NCBI GenBank assembly: GCA_023443745.1
Contig: JAEZTB010000042.1
Coordinates: forward strand, 682,001 to 746,000
From: Bacillota bacterium
GTDB lineage: Bacteria > Bacillota > Clostridia > DSM-8532
Direction of reading: 5' to 3'
DNA length: 64,000 nucleotides
Part shown: in pieces, positions 44,547 through 54,444 of the stretch
Position numbering within the stretch: position 1 is the stretch's first letter
Layout: each line of letters starts with the position of its first letter
The notes under the pieces: generated by a model
Databases searched by the model: none
The model's input: the letters and a program-made list of their open reading frames with translations, nothing else
Told to the model about the DNA's origin: nothing
Position numbers and translations under genes: made by a program

Positions 44547-45604
44547 GATAAAGTCCTCCTTGTTTTGCCGCATGATTCCCGTTGGATAAGGTCCACATCC
44601 AATTGATAATGCGCGAACCCCGTCCCTTTGTTTTCAATCATGTCCGAGAGAGCCTGGACAGCTTTTTGCGCCATATGATAGAAAGGAATTCTGACCGTTG
44701 TAAGAGCCGGCCGGACCACATTGGCCACCGGAGAGTCATCAAAGCCTATAACGGATATATCCTCTGGAACCCGGATGCCGTGCTGCTTAAAAGTATCCAT
44801 AGCAGCCAGCGCCATTTCGTCATTGGCTGCTATAAACGCGGTTGGCAGGGCTCCGGTTTTGATAAGCTTTTTGACGGCTGCTTCAGTCTTCGTTCGGATA
44901 AATCCTCCTTTCAGCCAAAATTGCTTATTGATCGAAAGACTATGATAGGCCATTCGTTGCTTAAATGCCTCATTTCTGACGTATCCCGAATAGGTTGTGT
45001 CCCGCCCCTCAATAAAGCCGATTTCTTTGTGCCCTAAAGAAACAAGCTGATCAACACAAGCTTCGATACCCTTGGAATCGTTGGAGTTAATGACAGCAAT
45101 CTGAGCGTTCCGGGGCATGATGCTCTTAATTTCTTCAGGATCGAAATCTACTATGGTAAGGGGATGTTTAAGCTCTGAAAGAAGGGATCTCATCTCCTGG
45201 TTGCGCTCGGTTCCGATGATAATTCCGCCATCAATACGCTTCTGGGAAAAGGTTTGGCGTATACGCCAGCAATCGGAAGAATCATAGATGGTATGGACCA
45301 TCACATAGTACCCTTTGTAGTTTCCGGTATCGATTACGGCCTCAACAAAGGGGCCGAAGTAGCTGTTGCCATAAACCCTGTGAGGATTGTTTTTATCATA
45401 AACACTGAAAAGGAATAACCCTATGGTATCCGTTCCCTTTCCGGCTAAAACTCTCGCTGAAATATTGGGTTCAAAATTGTATTTCTTAATAACCTCCATA
45501 ACTCTTTCCCGGGTTTCCTCGGGAACATTGGGATAGTTATTAATGACTCTTGACACGGTACTGCGTGAGACACCGGCAATTTTTGCAATTTCTTCACTCT
45601 TCAT
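44543..45604 (-). CDS. LacI-family transcriptional regulator
   Basis: 353 aa from the ATG at 45604 (AAAGGAT upstream). N-terminal [23 protein letters not shown] and hinge [11 protein letters not shown], followed by a periplasmic-binding-like sensor ([26 protein letters not shown]). Four-base ATGA overlap with the cellobiose phosphorylase gene means coupled translation; it probably senses a cello-oligosaccharide or glucose and controls this two-gene unit. I could not find a convincing operator palindrome upstream. Confidence 0.93.
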   Translation of the reverse strand: MKSEEIAKIAGVSRSTVSRVINNYPNVPEETRERVMEVIKKYNFEPNISARVLAGKGTDTIGLFLFSVYDKNNPHRVYGNSYFGPFVEAVIDTGNYKGYYVMVHTIYDSSDCWRIRQTFSQKRIDGGIIIGTERNQEMRSLLSELKHPLTIVDFDPEEIKSIMPRNAQIAVINSNDSKGIEACVDQLVSLGHKEIGFIEGRDTTYSGYVRNEAFKQRMAYHSLSINKQFWLKGGFIRTKTEAAVKKLIKTGALPTAFIAANDEMALAAMDTFKQHGIRVPEDISVIGFDDSPVANVVRPALTTVRIPFYHMAQKAVQALSDMIENKGTGFAHYQLDVDLIQRESCGKTRRTLS

Positions 45605-45752
45605 TATTTTATCCTTTATGAACACGCGTTTATTCTATGGTTCAATTATATATGGGATGGATAAAAAAAGCAATTGTATTTTGTTCGCCAGTAATGCAGT
45701 TACTTAATAGGATACTTTCTGGTGTACCTACTATATCTCCGTTGACACAATA

Positions 45753-45761
45753 TGGTATAAT
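45753..45761 (+). promoter_or_regulatory. Extended -10 promoter of the DUF362 gene
   Basis: TGGTATAAT 36 bases before the start of the DUF362 gene. A TTGACA at 45742 is only eight bases away, too close to serve as -35, so an extended -10 promoter is the better reading. Confidence 0.5.
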
Positions 45762-45797
45762 GAATAAAAATAACTGTATTTATGAGGAGGGCTATTC

Positions 45798-46895
45798 ATG
45801 CCTGCTGCTGTTCTTTTTGCCCCAATGGCATTTTCAAGATACGAAGCTTCACAGACATTGCCTGAAAAATTTTCACGACTCCTTAACAAGACGGGACTGG
45901 CTGATAAAGTTAAAAATAAGACCGTTGCAATAAAGATGCATGTAGGTGATGGCGTCTCCTATTCCACCATTCCTCCTGTTTTTGTCCGGAAGCTGGTGGA
46001 CTTTATTCAAGGTAATGGCGGCGATTGCTTCATTACCGATCACTATGTTCATCATCGCCATCCCGAGCATCGCGGCTATTCCGAAAGTAACCTGAATTGC
46101 CCGGTTTTAGATGACTGCGGGCACTTAGGCAAGTACTATTATACTAAAAACGTAGATTTCAGATCCTTCAAACATGTGGATGTGGCCGGACTGATTCATG
46201 ACGCCGATATGATGATCGATTTCTCCCATGTGAAGGGCCATGGCACATGCGGTTTTGGCGGAGCCTGCAAAAATATTGCTATGGGATGCGTTACGGATCG
46301 CACTCGCAGAGAACTTCACGGCCTGGAAGGTGGTCTTGTCTGGGATAAAGAAAAGTGCACCCATTGCGGCAAGTGTATCACGGCCTGCAACCATCACGCC
46401 AACAAATTCACCCAGGCAGGCAAAAAGGGCAATTACAAGGTTGACTACCACAGCTGCACCCTTTGCCAGCACTGCGTCAAGATATGTCCTATCCATGCAA
46501 TCACCCTGGACTCCCACGATTATACTGATTTCCAGACGGGTATGGCCATATGTACCAAGACCGTAGTCGATACCTTCAAGCCCGATCATGTGTATTACAT
46601 AAATGTTCTGACCTCCATCACCGCCATATGCGACTGCTGGGGTTTGACCACACCGTCACTGGTGCCGGATATCGGGATTATGGCCAGCGAAGACATTGTT
46701 GCCATCGAGCGTGCCAGCCTTGACGCCATAAAAATTGAAGATTTAATCCCAGTCGGTATTCCAAAAGGTATGGAGCTCTCCGGAGAGGGCCATCTGTTCC
46801 AGCAATTGCATGGCAAGAACCCTTATATTCAGTTGGAAGCTCTTGAGAAGGTAGGCCTGGGCAGTCAGGAATATACACTGATTCCAGTTAAGTAA
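45798..46895 (+). CDS. DUF362-family iron-sulfur protein
   Basis: 365 aa, ATG with AGGAGGG. N-terminal DUF362 domain (VAIKMHVGDG, DFSHVKGHGTCGFGGACKNIAMG) and two 4Fe-4S motifs CTHCGKCITACN and CTLCQHCVKICP near residues 190-235. Cytoplasmic by sequence. Family function is unsettled; it is treated as an electron carrier or Fe-S oxidoreductase of anaerobes. Stands alone between terminators. Confidence 0.88.
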   Translation: MPAAVLFAPMAFSRYEASQTLPEKFSRLLNKTGLADKVKNKTVAIKMHVGDGVSYSTIPPVFVRKLVDFIQGNGGDCFITDHYVHHRHPEHRGYSESNLNCPVLDDCGHLGKYYYTKNVDFRSFKHVDVAGLIHDADMMIDFSHVKGHGTCGFGGACKNIAMGCVTDRTRRELHGLEGGLVWDKEKCTHCGKCITACNHHANKFTQAGKKGNYKVDYHSCTLCQHCVKICPIHAITLDSHDYTDFQTGMAICTKTVVDTFKPDHVYYINVLTSITAICDCWGLTTPSLVPDIGIMASEDIVAIERASLDAIKIEDLIPVGIPKGMELSGEGHLFQQLHGKNPYIQLEALEKVGLGSQEYTLIPVK

Positions 46896-46904
46896 CACAA
46901 CAAT

Positions 46905-46955
46905 AACCCCACCTGATGACCAATCAAAGATTGCGATCCGGGTGGGGTTAATATT
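46905..46955 (+). terminator. Intrinsic terminator after the DUF362 gene
   Basis: AACCCCACC ... GGTGGGGTT followed by AATATTTT, ten bases past the stop. Confidence 0.8.
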
Positions 46956-46960
46956 TTAAA

Positions 46961-47017
46961 TGGTCCAGACATGAAGAGGTACGTTCTCAACGAACGTACC
47001 TCTATTTTAGTGGACCA
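46961..47017. terminator. Nested double inverted repeat, probable bidirectional terminator
   Basis: Inner stem AGAGGTACGTTC / GAACGTACCTCT is 12 bp and perfect with a five-base loop, followed by ATTTT on the plus strand. It is enclosed by TGGTCCA / TGGACCA. Lies between the convergent DUF362 gene and the end of the long minus-strand operon, where a two-way stop is expected. Confidence 0.55.
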
Positions 47018-47061
47018 AAATTGATAGGGTTTCTGTTATTTAGAATTTTGATAGACAATTA

Positions 47062-48096
47062 TCAAATAGCGCCGACATCGATAACCGCTTTCATAATGTC
47101 GTTGGGATGATCATCGATGTATTTGAACGCTTTAGCGAAATCATTCAAGCCAAAACGCTGTGAAATGAATCCATCAGCTTTGACCTTTCCTTCGGCCAAA
47201 AAGCGAATAGCATCGGTGAAGTCCTCACGAACATACATCATATGCCCGACTAACGATACCTCTCTTCTTTGAATGCGCGGAATTTCAAGCTCCATGGGCG
47301 CTTTATAATTACCCGTTATAACAATCTCGGAGCTAGACCGGCTTGCGTCAAGAGCGGACATAAAGGACCCTTTAGTTGCAGCGGCGTCAATGATGACGTC
47401 GGCTTTTCTATCTCCAAATGCTTGCTTAATGGCGCCTTCTAAGCCAACATCCTTGGTGTTGATACAGTACTCAATACCGCATGCCTTTGCATATTCAATT
47501 TTACTATCCAGAAAATCGGTGACCAAAACCTTTCCAGCACCCAATGCCTGTGCGGCCTGAGCGGTCAGGTTACCAATGGTTCCTGCTCCAATTACAGCTA
47601 TATTTGCACCTTTAAATTGTGAGCGCTTAACTGAGCCGACACCCACAGCCAAAGGCTCTACAAGTGTAATCAGATCAAAATTCATGTCTGAAGGACATAG
47701 ATGCAAATAGCTGGGTTCTACAGCTACATACTCGGCTGCAAAGCCATCCGCATGCACACCCTTAACCTTGAGATTTTCGCAGACATTGAACCGGCCGATG
47801 GTACAGGGATAACACTTACCGCAAACAATCTGCGGTTCCACGGTTACCCTGTCCCCGACCTTAAAATCGACCACATTTGCGCCGACCTTCTCTATAACTG
47901 CACTGACCTCATGTCCGGGAACCACCGGATATGTCATATATTTATGCAATCCATGATACATCTGGATATCAGAACCGCACACTCCTATGCTGATGATTTT
48001 TAGCAGCACCTCGTCAGTCGTGATTGATGGGATGGGAGCTTCCTGAAAATCGATGGTATAAGGAGCCGTAAATACTGTCTTTATCATAGTAGACAT
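47062..48096 (-). CDS. Zinc-dependent medium-chain dehydrogenase (sorbitol/threonine dehydrogenase type), last gene of operon
   Basis: 344 aa. Catalytic zinc ligands Cys in GVCGSDIQMYHG and His/Glu in VVPGHEV; structural zinc cysteines CGKCYPCTIGRFNVC; NAD fold AVIGAGTIGNLTA. Family members oxidise polyols or 3-hydroxy acids. Starts one base after the transketolase C-subunit gene; no strong ribosome binding site, so translation may be coupled. Exact substrate unknown. Confidence 0.9.
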   Translation of the reverse strand: MSTMIKTVFTAPYTIDFQEAPIPSITTDEVLLKIISIGVCGSDIQMYHGLHKYMTYPVVPGHEVSAVIEKVGANVVDFKVGDRVTVEPQIVCGKCYPCTIGRFNVCENLKVKGVHADGFAAEYVAVEPSYLHLCPSDMNFDLITLVEPLAVGVGSVKRSQFKGANIAVIGAGTIGNLTAQAAQALGAGKVLVTDFLDSKIEYAKACGIEYCINTKDVGLEGAIKQAFGDRKADVIIDAAATKGSFMSALDASRSSSEIVITGNYKAPMELEIPRIQRREVSLVGHMMYVREDFTDAIRFLAEGKVKADGFISQRFGLNDFAKAFKYIDDHPNDIMKAVIDVGAI

Positions 48097-48097
48097 C

Positions 48098-49033
48098 TCA
48101 TTTCTTTGAAATTGCTTTTTCTACAGTCGCCACAATAGAAGCAACATCCAGGCCGTAGCTCTCAAATAGAGCAGAATAAGCACCACATTCAGCATGGATA
48201 TCCTTAAGACCAATAAATTCCTGTACTGCCTTTGCGCCATTTGAGGTAAGAACCTCTGCCACTGCTCCTCCAAGACCGCCAATAATACTGTGCTCTTCCG
48301 CTGTAATAATAGCCCCGGTTTTTGCTGCTGACTCAAGAATCAGCGCGCTATCAAGGGGTTTGATACAGAACATGTCTACTACTCTGATTTCAATTCCTTT
48401 TTGGGAAAGCACCTTTGCAGCTTCAACAGCCTGACCCACCATAACGCCGCAAGCGATGATAGTGGCATCTTTTCCATCGCGAACGATCATTCCCTTGCCG
48501 GTTTCAAACTTGGTATCGGGAGTATAAACCGTCTGGGTAGAATCCCTGGACAGCCTGATATACATTGGAGCATCAACATCTATGGCGTTTTTAACGAGCC
48601 AGTCTGTCTGGTATTCGTCGGATGCTACAAAAACCTGGAAATTGGGCAGTGCACGCATAATGGCAATGTCTTCAAGAGAATGATGGCTCGGTCCGTCATA
48701 AGCATCGGAAATACCGCCATACGCACCCATGAACTTCACATTGAGCTTGGAATAGGAACCGTACGCCCTTGCACCGATTAAGCCGATGGAGGTAAGAAAT
48801 ACTGCAAAGGTATTGACAAAAGGAATCTTACCCGTTGTGGCAAGACCGGCAGCCATGCTTACCATGTTGGCTTCTGCTATACCCACGTTGAAGAATCGCT
48901 CAGGGCAGCCTGCACCGAAAACGCCGGATTTTGTTGAGCTGGAAACATCGGCATCAAGAACGACAACCTTTTCATTTTCCTTACCGTATTTCAAGAGAGA
49001 ATCTCCGTATACGTCTCTAAGACTTCTTCCCAT
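48098..49033 (-). CDS. Transketolase, C-terminal subunit (split form)
   Basis: 311 aa covering the pyrimidine-binding and C-terminal domains. Contains the activating Glu in FNVGIAEANMVSMAAGLA, DGPSHHSLEDIA, and RLSRDST. Works only as a complex with the N-terminal subunit just upstream, whose TAA shares its A with this ATG. Split transketolases are typical of dedicated catabolic operons (for example apulose-phosphate or sulfosugar breakdown) and also of the housekeeping enzyme in some Clostridia; the donor here is unknown. Confidence 0.93.
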   Translation of the reverse strand: MGRSLRDVYGDSLLKYGKENEKVVVLDADVSSSTKSGVFGAGCPERFFNVGIAEANMVSMAAGLATTGKIPFVNTFAVFLTSIGLIGARAYGSYSKLNVKFMGAYGGISDAYDGPSHHSLEDIAIMRALPNFQVFVASDEYQTDWLVKNAIDVDAPMYIRLSRDSTQTVYTPDTKFETGKGMIVRDGKDATIIACGVMVGQAVEAAKVLSQKGIEIRVVDMFCIKPLDSALILESAAKTGAIITAEEHSIIGGLGGAVAEVLTSNGAKAVQEFIGLKDIHAECGAYSALFESYGLDVASIVATVEKAISKK

Positions 49034-49866
49034 TAATTATCACCTCTCAATTCAGCCATAGCTGTTTTGTATTCCTCATCATTGATGGGTTTTCCGTGCC
49101 AAATGTTCTTCCCTTCCATGAAGGAAACGCCTTTTCCTTTCACGGTTTCCGCTATGATGACGGAGGGTTTTCCTTTGACAGCCTTTGCCTGGTCAATCGT
49201 ATCACAAATTGCTGATACATCATGCCCGTCGCAATTAAACACCTCAAAACCAAATGCCTTGAATTTTGCCTCTACATCGCCCATTGGCATAATAGCGTCG
49301 GAGGTACCGTCAAGCTGAACATGATTACGATCCAAAATAACGATCAGATTGTCCGTTTTAAATTTGGCGGCGCTCATTAAGGCTTCCCAAACGGTTCCTT
49401 CATTGATTTCACCGTCACCCATAACGGCATAAACAGTGGCATCAATTTTGGAAAGCTTGAGTCCCTCCGCCATTCCCAGGCAAGCGGATAAACCAATGCC
49501 CAGAGGGCCTGTGGACAGCTCAACGCCCGGTGTGGATAATGCACAGGGATGTCCCTGCAGCCGTGTATTAATCTGGCGAAGGGTTTTCATTTCTTCTACA
49601 GGGAAATACCCCTTTTCAGCCAGCACTCTGTAAAGCATGGGCGCAGCATGTCCTTTTGTAAGAACAATACGGTCTCTTTCCGGCCACTTGGGATTCTTGG
49701 GATCTACCTTTGCTTTTTCAAAATATAACGCAGTAAGAATCTCACATACAGACAAGGATCCGCCCGGATGCCCGGTCTGAATGGAGTGAAGCAATTCAAT
49801 CAAGTCCACGCGAAATTTATGGCACAGAGCTTCCAGCTCCTGCTTTCTCGATACGGATAAACTCAT
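49033..49866 (-). CDS. Transketolase, N-terminal (TPP-binding) subunit
   Basis: 277 aa, ATG with GAGGAGG. GHPGGSLSVCEILTALYF, LTKGHAAPMLYRVLAEKG, STGPLGIGLSACLGMAEG, and the thiamine-diphosphate motif MGDGEINEGTVWEAL with Asn in LDRNHVQLDG. Provides the diphosphate-binding half of the TPP site. One-base overlap with the C-subunit gene gives balanced translation. Hydroxypyruvate is a classic transketolase donor, which would fit the hydroxypyruvate reductase-like gene of this operon. Confidence 0.93.
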   Translation of the reverse strand: MSLSVSRKQELEALCHKFRVDLIELLHSIQTGHPGGSLSVCEILTALYFEKAKVDPKNPKWPERDRIVLTKGHAAPMLYRVLAEKGYFPVEEMKTLRQINTRLQGHPCALSTPGVELSTGPLGIGLSACLGMAEGLKLSKIDATVYAVMGDGEINEGTVWEALMSAAKFKTDNLIVILDRNHVQLDGTSDAIMPMGDVEAKFKAFGFEVFNCDGHDVSAICDTIDQAKAVKGKPSVIIAETVKGKGVSFMEGKNIWHGKPINDEEYKTAMAELRGDN

Positions 49867-49908
49867 ATTAGACCTCCTCTATGATTCAACCTTGATCACT
49901 TGTCATTG

Positions 49909-50949
49909 TTACTCTTCTGATGGAATAAGGATGAATTTACAGCCTTGCTTCTTTTCAAAGCGTTCAAAAGCTGTTTGCCATTCGGTTAATGGCAGCTTGG
50001 TATCTGCCAGCGGCTCAAGTACAACCTTACCTTCTTCAAGAAGCTTAAGGGCTTTCCTCCAGCTATGATTTCGTGAACCCAAAGAACCGGAGAAATGCAA
50101 TTCCTTGTAGCAGATTTTCTCGATATCAAACTCGATCTTTTTGCCGGGCAAGCCAATTTGTGTGAAATAACCACGCTTTTTGATCAGCTTAAGACCCGTG
50201 TCTATGGCAGGAGCCGCTCCCGAACACTCCAGAACCACGTCGGCTCCATAGTTGTTCGATAGCTTGTTAATCAGCTCCTCAAGGCTTTCCTCCTGAAGGT
50301 TGACCGTATAGTCCGCACCCAGTCTCTTCGCCATCTCAAGTCGCGGCACATCAATATTCGTTCCGCTTACGACGACGGTAGCACCATGGGCTTTAGCAAC
50401 CTGCATTGCCATCAGACCGACGGCCCCGGGGCCGGAAACAAGCACCAGGTCTCCAGGAACAATTTTACACAAATCATAGACAGCATGGCAGACACAAGCA
50501 AGGGGCTCAGTCATGGCAGCGGCGGTATCCGAAACATTATCCGGTATTTTATGTACTCTTCCCGCAGGAACCACCGTATAATTTGTAAAGACACCATTGT
50601 ACCAGTAACCCAGCGTCTTTCGCTCTACGCATAGGTTGTAAAAGCCTTCGCGACAAAAGTGACATACGCCGCAGTAATGATAGGCGGTTTCACTAACTAC
50701 GCGATCACCCACATTGAAACCGGTAACGCCTTCACCAACCTGTGCTATCTTTCCTGAAAATTCATGTCCGGTGACAACCGGAGGATTTACTGGAATGGCT
50801 ATATCGCTGTGATAAATATGAAGGTCGGATCCGCAGATACCTGCTTCCGCGACTTTTATTTTAATTTCTCCGGCTTTTGCGGTTGGCTCCGGAATATCCC
50901 GAATCTCCATGTTTCCAAGGCCAGCAGCATATTTTACTAATGCTTTCAT
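49909..50949 (-). CDS. Zinc-dependent medium-chain dehydrogenase, second of operon
   Basis: 346 aa from the ATG at 50949 (GGGGGGAA upstream). Catalytic zinc site GICGSDLHIYHS / VVTGHEFSG, structural cysteines CGVCHFCREGFYNLC, NAD fold VSGPGAVGLMAMQVAKA. Polyol or sugar-acid dehydrogenase by family (sorbitol, erythritol, L-threonate and others). Only moderately similar to the other MDR of the operon, so the two likely act on different substrates or positions. Confidence 0.9.
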   Translation of the reverse strand: MKALVKYAAGLGNMEIRDIPEPTAKAGEIKIKVAEAGICGSDLHIYHSDIAIPVNPPVVTGHEFSGKIAQVGEGVTGFNVGDRVVSETAYHYCGVCHFCREGFYNLCVERKTLGYWYNGVFTNYTVVPAGRVHKIPDNVSDTAAAMTEPLACVCHAVYDLCKIVPGDLVLVSGPGAVGLMAMQVAKAHGATVVVSGTNIDVPRLEMAKRLGADYTVNLQEESLEELINKLSNNYGADVVLECSGAAPAIDTGLKLIKKRGYFTQIGLPGKKIEFDIEKICYKELHFSGSLGSRNHSWRKALKLLEEGKVVLEPLADTKLPLTEWQTAFERFEKKQGCKFILIPSEE

Positions 50950-50986
50950 TTTATTTCCCCCCATCTATCAGGTACTTTTGCCAAGC

Positions 50987-51898
50987 CTACACCCTTGCCC
51001 AGGCAAGATTCAACGTTCTCTTTGCATTAGCGATAACCACGTCCGGATCCTCATCTCCCCAAGGCTTAACTTCAAAGCTGACGATGGGGCGGTTTTTCTC
51101 GCTGATAAAACCGATCTTTATAAGAGTTCTCAGGTAATCAACCAACTCATCAACATCATTTTCACTGTTGGGGAAGCCGAAACGGGGATGTGCGTCGCCA
51201 TAGGCTTCAAAGCTTGGATCCTTGATGACGGTGTTGCCCATATGAGCATGAATAATATAATCCTTTATTGGAATCAGATTTTCTTCATTGGTTTCGTGAA
51301 TCATCGGAATATGGGAGAGGTCAACCATCAGACCAAAATTGTCAAATTCCGCTCTGAGTTCCTCTGCGAACCTTTTTGCCAGAGCAACAGGCCCGATAAT
51401 GGACTTCTTGTCGATATCATAGTCAAATACTTCAAGAGCAACCTTCATATCTCCCTTTGATTTTGCATAGGCGCACAGCTCTCTTGTGGACTTAACAAGC
51501 GCCTGATAGGAGTCTTCCTTGGTTGCCTCCTCATACTTACCTGAAAGGAAGCCAAAGCCTACGGCTCCCATTTCATAAGCTTCATCAATGCCTTCTTTTA
51601 GGCTAGCGAGGGCTTCCAACCGCTTAGACTCGTCAAGGCTGTTGATATTACTGCCTGTAGTCAACATTCTTGGCTGGCCGCCATAAGCGACGGTCAGATG
51701 TGAAGTATCCAACATTTTTTTTACATTGGCTCTGACTTGAGGATCTTTTATCCAGGTTATCTCGATAGCATCAAAATAATCATCTACTGCGATCTTCCTG
51801 ACGGTTTCCTCTATGGGTCCTTCACCCTTAATGGTACTCGGATAGGCCATAAAATGAATAAGGCCTACTTTCATATACTTTTTAATGGACTCAACCAT
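50987..51898 (-). CDS. TIM-barrel sugar isomerase/epimerase of the transketolase operon
   Basis: 303 aa from the ATG at 51898 (AAAGGAG upstream). AP-endonuclease-2/xylose-isomerase-like barrel: VGLIHFMAYPS, metal-site Glu in VALEVFDYD, Asp in LMVDLSHIPM with a His, His in IIHAHMGNT and Glu in IVSFEVKPWG. Distinct from the pair at 38-39 kb. Probably isomerises or epimerises a keto-sugar in this pathway. Confidence 0.85.
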   Translation of the reverse strand: MVESIKKYMKVGLIHFMAYPSTIKGEGPIEETVRKIAVDDYFDAIEITWIKDPQVRANVKKMLDTSHLTVAYGGQPRMLTTGSNINSLDESKRLEALASLKEGIDEAYEMGAVGFGFLSGKYEEATKEDSYQALVKSTRELCAYAKSKGDMKVALEVFDYDIDKKSIIGPVALAKRFAEELRAEFDNFGLMVDLSHIPMIHETNEENLIPIKDYIIHAHMGNTVIKDPSFEAYGDAHPRFGFPNSENDVDELVDYLRTLIKIGFISEKNRPIVSFEVKPWGDEDPDVVIANAKRTLNLAWARV

Positions 51899-51988
51899 TT
51901 TTATTTCTCCTTTCAAAATTTATTAAAATGGTCTAAGAAGCATCCTAATCCGGAATGCGATCGTTTTAGTTAGTGTAAAAAGCTCTTA

Positions 51989-52951
51989 TTACGCATTCAC
52001 AATATTAACAGGCTTACCGGCGATATACTGTTTAAGATTGTCAACTGCAATATCCATCAAACGCTGGCGGGATTCTTTTGGAGCCCATGCGATATGCGGG
52101 GTTATGATGCAGTTCTTGCAGGACAGCAGTACATTATCCGCCTTGATGGGTTCGGAAGAAACCACGTCCACGGCTGCAGCATATACCTTACCCGAATCAA
52201 GAGCTTCTTTAAGATCATTCTCATTAATCAATGGACCACGGGAGGTATTGATAATGATAACCCCATCTTTCATCTTGGCAATGGATGACTTGCTAATAAT
52301 ACCTTGAGTTGAGGGGAACAGCGGGCAGTGAAGGGAGATCACGTCGGAATTCGCAAGAAGCTCGTCCAATCCGACAACTTTAATATCCTCGGTCTCAAGA
52401 GCCTTGTTGGGGAATTCGTCATAAGCCAGCACCTTCATTCCCATCGCAACTGCAATCTTGGCAGTGTTCTGGCCAATACGGCCATATCCGATGATTCCCA
52501 TGGTCTTCCCTGCAAGCTCAATCAAGGGGTAGTTCCAGAAGCAGAAATCAGGGCATGAAGTCCAGTCGCCAGCTTTTACAGCATCACCGTGGGCACCGAC
52601 ATGGTGGCAGATCTCAAGAAGCAGAGCAAATACAAACTGAGCCACTGCTGTTGTGCCATAGGTTGGAATATTGGCCACAGGAATACCCTTTTCCTTGGCA
52701 GCGTTTACATCGACCACGTTGTATCCGGTAGCCAGAACTCCGATAAATTTAATGTTTGGGCAGGCATCAAGGGTTTCCCTGGTAAGGGGAGTCTTGTTGG
52801 TATACACATATTCAGCGTCTCCGATTCTGGAGATTATCTGATCAGCAGGTGTGCGATCATAGACCTTAAGCTCGCCCAATGCTTCCAGTCCGCTCCAGGA
52901 CAAATCACCCGGATTTTCTGTATACCCGTCTAAAACAACAATTTTACTCAT
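51989..52951 (-). CDS. D-2-hydroxyacid dehydrogenase (glycerate/hydroxypyruvate reductase type)
   Basis: 320 aa from the ATG at 52951 (AAGGAGG upstream). NAD motif GIIGYGRIGQNTAKIA, catalytic Arg in INTSRGPLINENDL, Glu in DVVSSEPI and His in ITPHIAWAPKESR. The subfamily reduces hydroxypyruvate to D-glycerate. That product is the substrate of GarK (35 kb), whose promoter shares an operator motif with this operon. Two bases separate it from livF. Confidence 0.92.
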   Translation of the reverse strand: MSKIVVLDGYTENPGDLSWSGLEALGELKVYDRTPADQIISRIGDAEYVYTNKTPLTRETLDACPNIKFIGVLATGYNVVDVNAAKEKGIPVANIPTYGTTAVAQFVFALLLEICHHVGAHGDAVKAGDWTSCPDFCFWNYPLIELAGKTMGIIGYGRIGQNTAKIAVAMGMKVLAYDEFPNKALETEDIKVVGLDELLANSDVISLHCPLFPSTQGIISKSSIAKMKDGVIIINTSRGPLINENDLKEALDSGKVYAAAVDVVSSEPIKADNVLLSCKNCIITPHIAWAPKESRQRLMDIAVDNLKQYIAGKPVNIVNA

Positions 52952-52952
52952 T

Positions 52953-53693
52953 TTAACATCCTCCTTGTGCATTTTTCGCAAATTTTCCTAGATAAGCTTC
53001 AACAACTCTTGGATCATTCTTAAGCTCGCAAGATGGTCCGCTTAAGATTACCCGGCCGCCGTCAATGATATAGGCATAATGGGAAATTTCCAACGCAAGG
53101 CGTGCATTTTGCTCTACCAGCAGGATGGGTATGCCTTGTTTATTAATCTCCACAATCTTTTCAAACAACTCTGCAACAACAAGCGGAGCCAGTCCCATGG
53201 AAGGCTCGTCCAGCATCAGAACGCTGGGTCTTGCCATCATGGCGCGCCCGATGGCAAGCATCTGCTGCTCGCCGCCCGAGAGACTCCAGCCAAGCTGGTC
53301 CTTTCTTTCTTTCAGGCGTGGAAACAGCTTATACACCTCTTCAAGCTCCTTGGCATAGGACTGTGTACCAAAAAAGCCATGCCAGTTGATGGTTCCCGCT
53401 TCAAGATTACCTCTGACGGAGAGTCCGGGGAATATGTGACGTCCTTCCGGAACATGTATAATTCCGCTTTTCGCGATATAACGGGGTTTCTTGTCAATAA
53501 TTTCTTCTTTATCTGCAAATTGAATAGAACCCGTACGTTTGATCATGCCTGAAATGGCCTTGAGAAGTGTAGTCTTCCCTGCGCCGTTACTACCGATCAG
53601 ACATGTAATGGTGCCTTTTTCAACGGTCAAATCGATTCCTTTTAGTGCCTCAATGGGACCGTAGTATGCATGCAAATCCTTAATACTAAGCAT
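52953..53693 (-). CDS. livF: Branched-chain-type ABC transporter ATPase (LivF-like)
   Basis: 246 aa. Walker A GSNGAGKTTLLKAI, signature LSGGEQQMLAIGRAM, Walker B VLMLDEPSMGLAP, then the switch His region. Overlaps the end of livG by eight bases. Nearby genes are all sugar-type enzymes, so the imported solute is probably not an amino acid. Confidence 0.93.
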   Translation of the reverse strand: MLSIKDLHAYYGPIEALKGIDLTVEKGTITCLIGSNGAGKTTLLKAISGMIKRTGSIQFADKEEIIDKKPRYIAKSGIIHVPEGRHIFPGLSVRGNLEAGTINWHGFFGTQSYAKELEEVYKLFPRLKERKDQLGWSLSGGEQQMLAIGRAMMARPSVLMLDEPSMGLAPLVVAELFEKIVEINKQGIPILLVEQNARLALEISHYAYIIDGGRVILSGPSCELKNDPRVVEAYLGKFAKNAQGGC

Positions 53694-54444
53694 TGAGATC
53701 CCTCCCTAAATAAGCCTCGATAACCGCTTCGTTACATGAAACCTCGGCAGGACAGCCTGTGCCAATGACCTTACCGAAGCAGATGACAACAATATCCTCG
53801 CAGATGTTCATAATCATGTCCATAGAATGCTCAATCAGCAGAACCCCTATGCCACGTTCTTTGGCAGCGAGAGTGAGAAGCGCCATGACGTCATCGATTT
53901 CCTTATTATTCAGTCCGGCGGCCGGCTCGTCAACCAACATGATTTTGGGATGGGCAAGCATGGAACGGATGATTTCCAGCTGTTTTCTCTGACCGTAAGC
54001 CAGCGCAGTGATGTCATCATCCCAATCAAATGTGAAATCAACCATCTTCATTAAGTCTGCAAGTTCATTTTCAAAATCGGAGCCTTTCTTCCCAAAATAG
54101 CTTTTAAAATAGCCAAATTGATTCGCCAGGTCAGTACCCAAAAGCAGGTTATCTTTAATGCTTGAGCGCTGAAGAAAGCGCGGCGTCTGAAAGGTTCGGC
54201 CTATCCCCATGCGAGCACGCATGTGGGAGGGAACATTCGAAATGTTCTCCTCATTTAAATATATGGATCCGCTGTCCGGGGTATAGATACCGCTGATGAG
54301 GTTCATGAGCGTACTCTTTCCTGCACCGTTGGGACCGATCAACCCGTGCACTTCTCCAGGTAAAACGGAAAACGTAACGTCGTCGGCCGCAATAACACCG
54401 CCAAAACGTTTGCAAACCTTATCAAGCCTTAAAATAGGTTTCAT
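53686..54444 (-). CDS. livG: Branched-chain-type ABC transporter ATPase (LivG-like)
   Basis: 252 aa from the ATG at 54444 (GGGGGAG upstream); longer upstream frames lack a ribosome binding site. Walker A GPNGAGKSTLMNLI, LivG-type long helical insert, signature LAYGQRKQLEIIRSM, Walker B IMLVDEPAAGLN. ATGA overlap with livM. Confidence 0.93.
   Translation of the reverse strand: MKPILRLDKVCKRFGGVIAADDVTFSVLPGEVHGLIGPNGAGKSTLMNLISGIYTPDSGSIYLNEENISNVPSHMRARMGIGRTFQTPRFLQRSSIKDNLLLGTDLANQFGYFKSYFGKKGSDFENELADLMKMVDFTFDWDDDITALAYGQRKQLEIIRSMLAHPKIMLVDEPAAGLNNKEIDDVMALLTLAAKERGIGVLLIEHSMDMIMNICEDIVVICFGKVIGTGCPAEVSCNEAVIEAYLGRDLNA

Noticed and set aside
45742..45761. TTGACA near TATAAT as a classic sigma-A promoter
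   Set aside because: Spacing is only eight bases; the TGG before TATAAT fits an extended -10 better.
47062..51898. Assignment to D-apiose or sulfosugar transketolase pathways
   Set aside because: Both use split transketolases, but the apulose kinase/apiose isomerase, or the sulfosugar isomerase and sulfoacetaldehyde enzymes, are not recognisable here.
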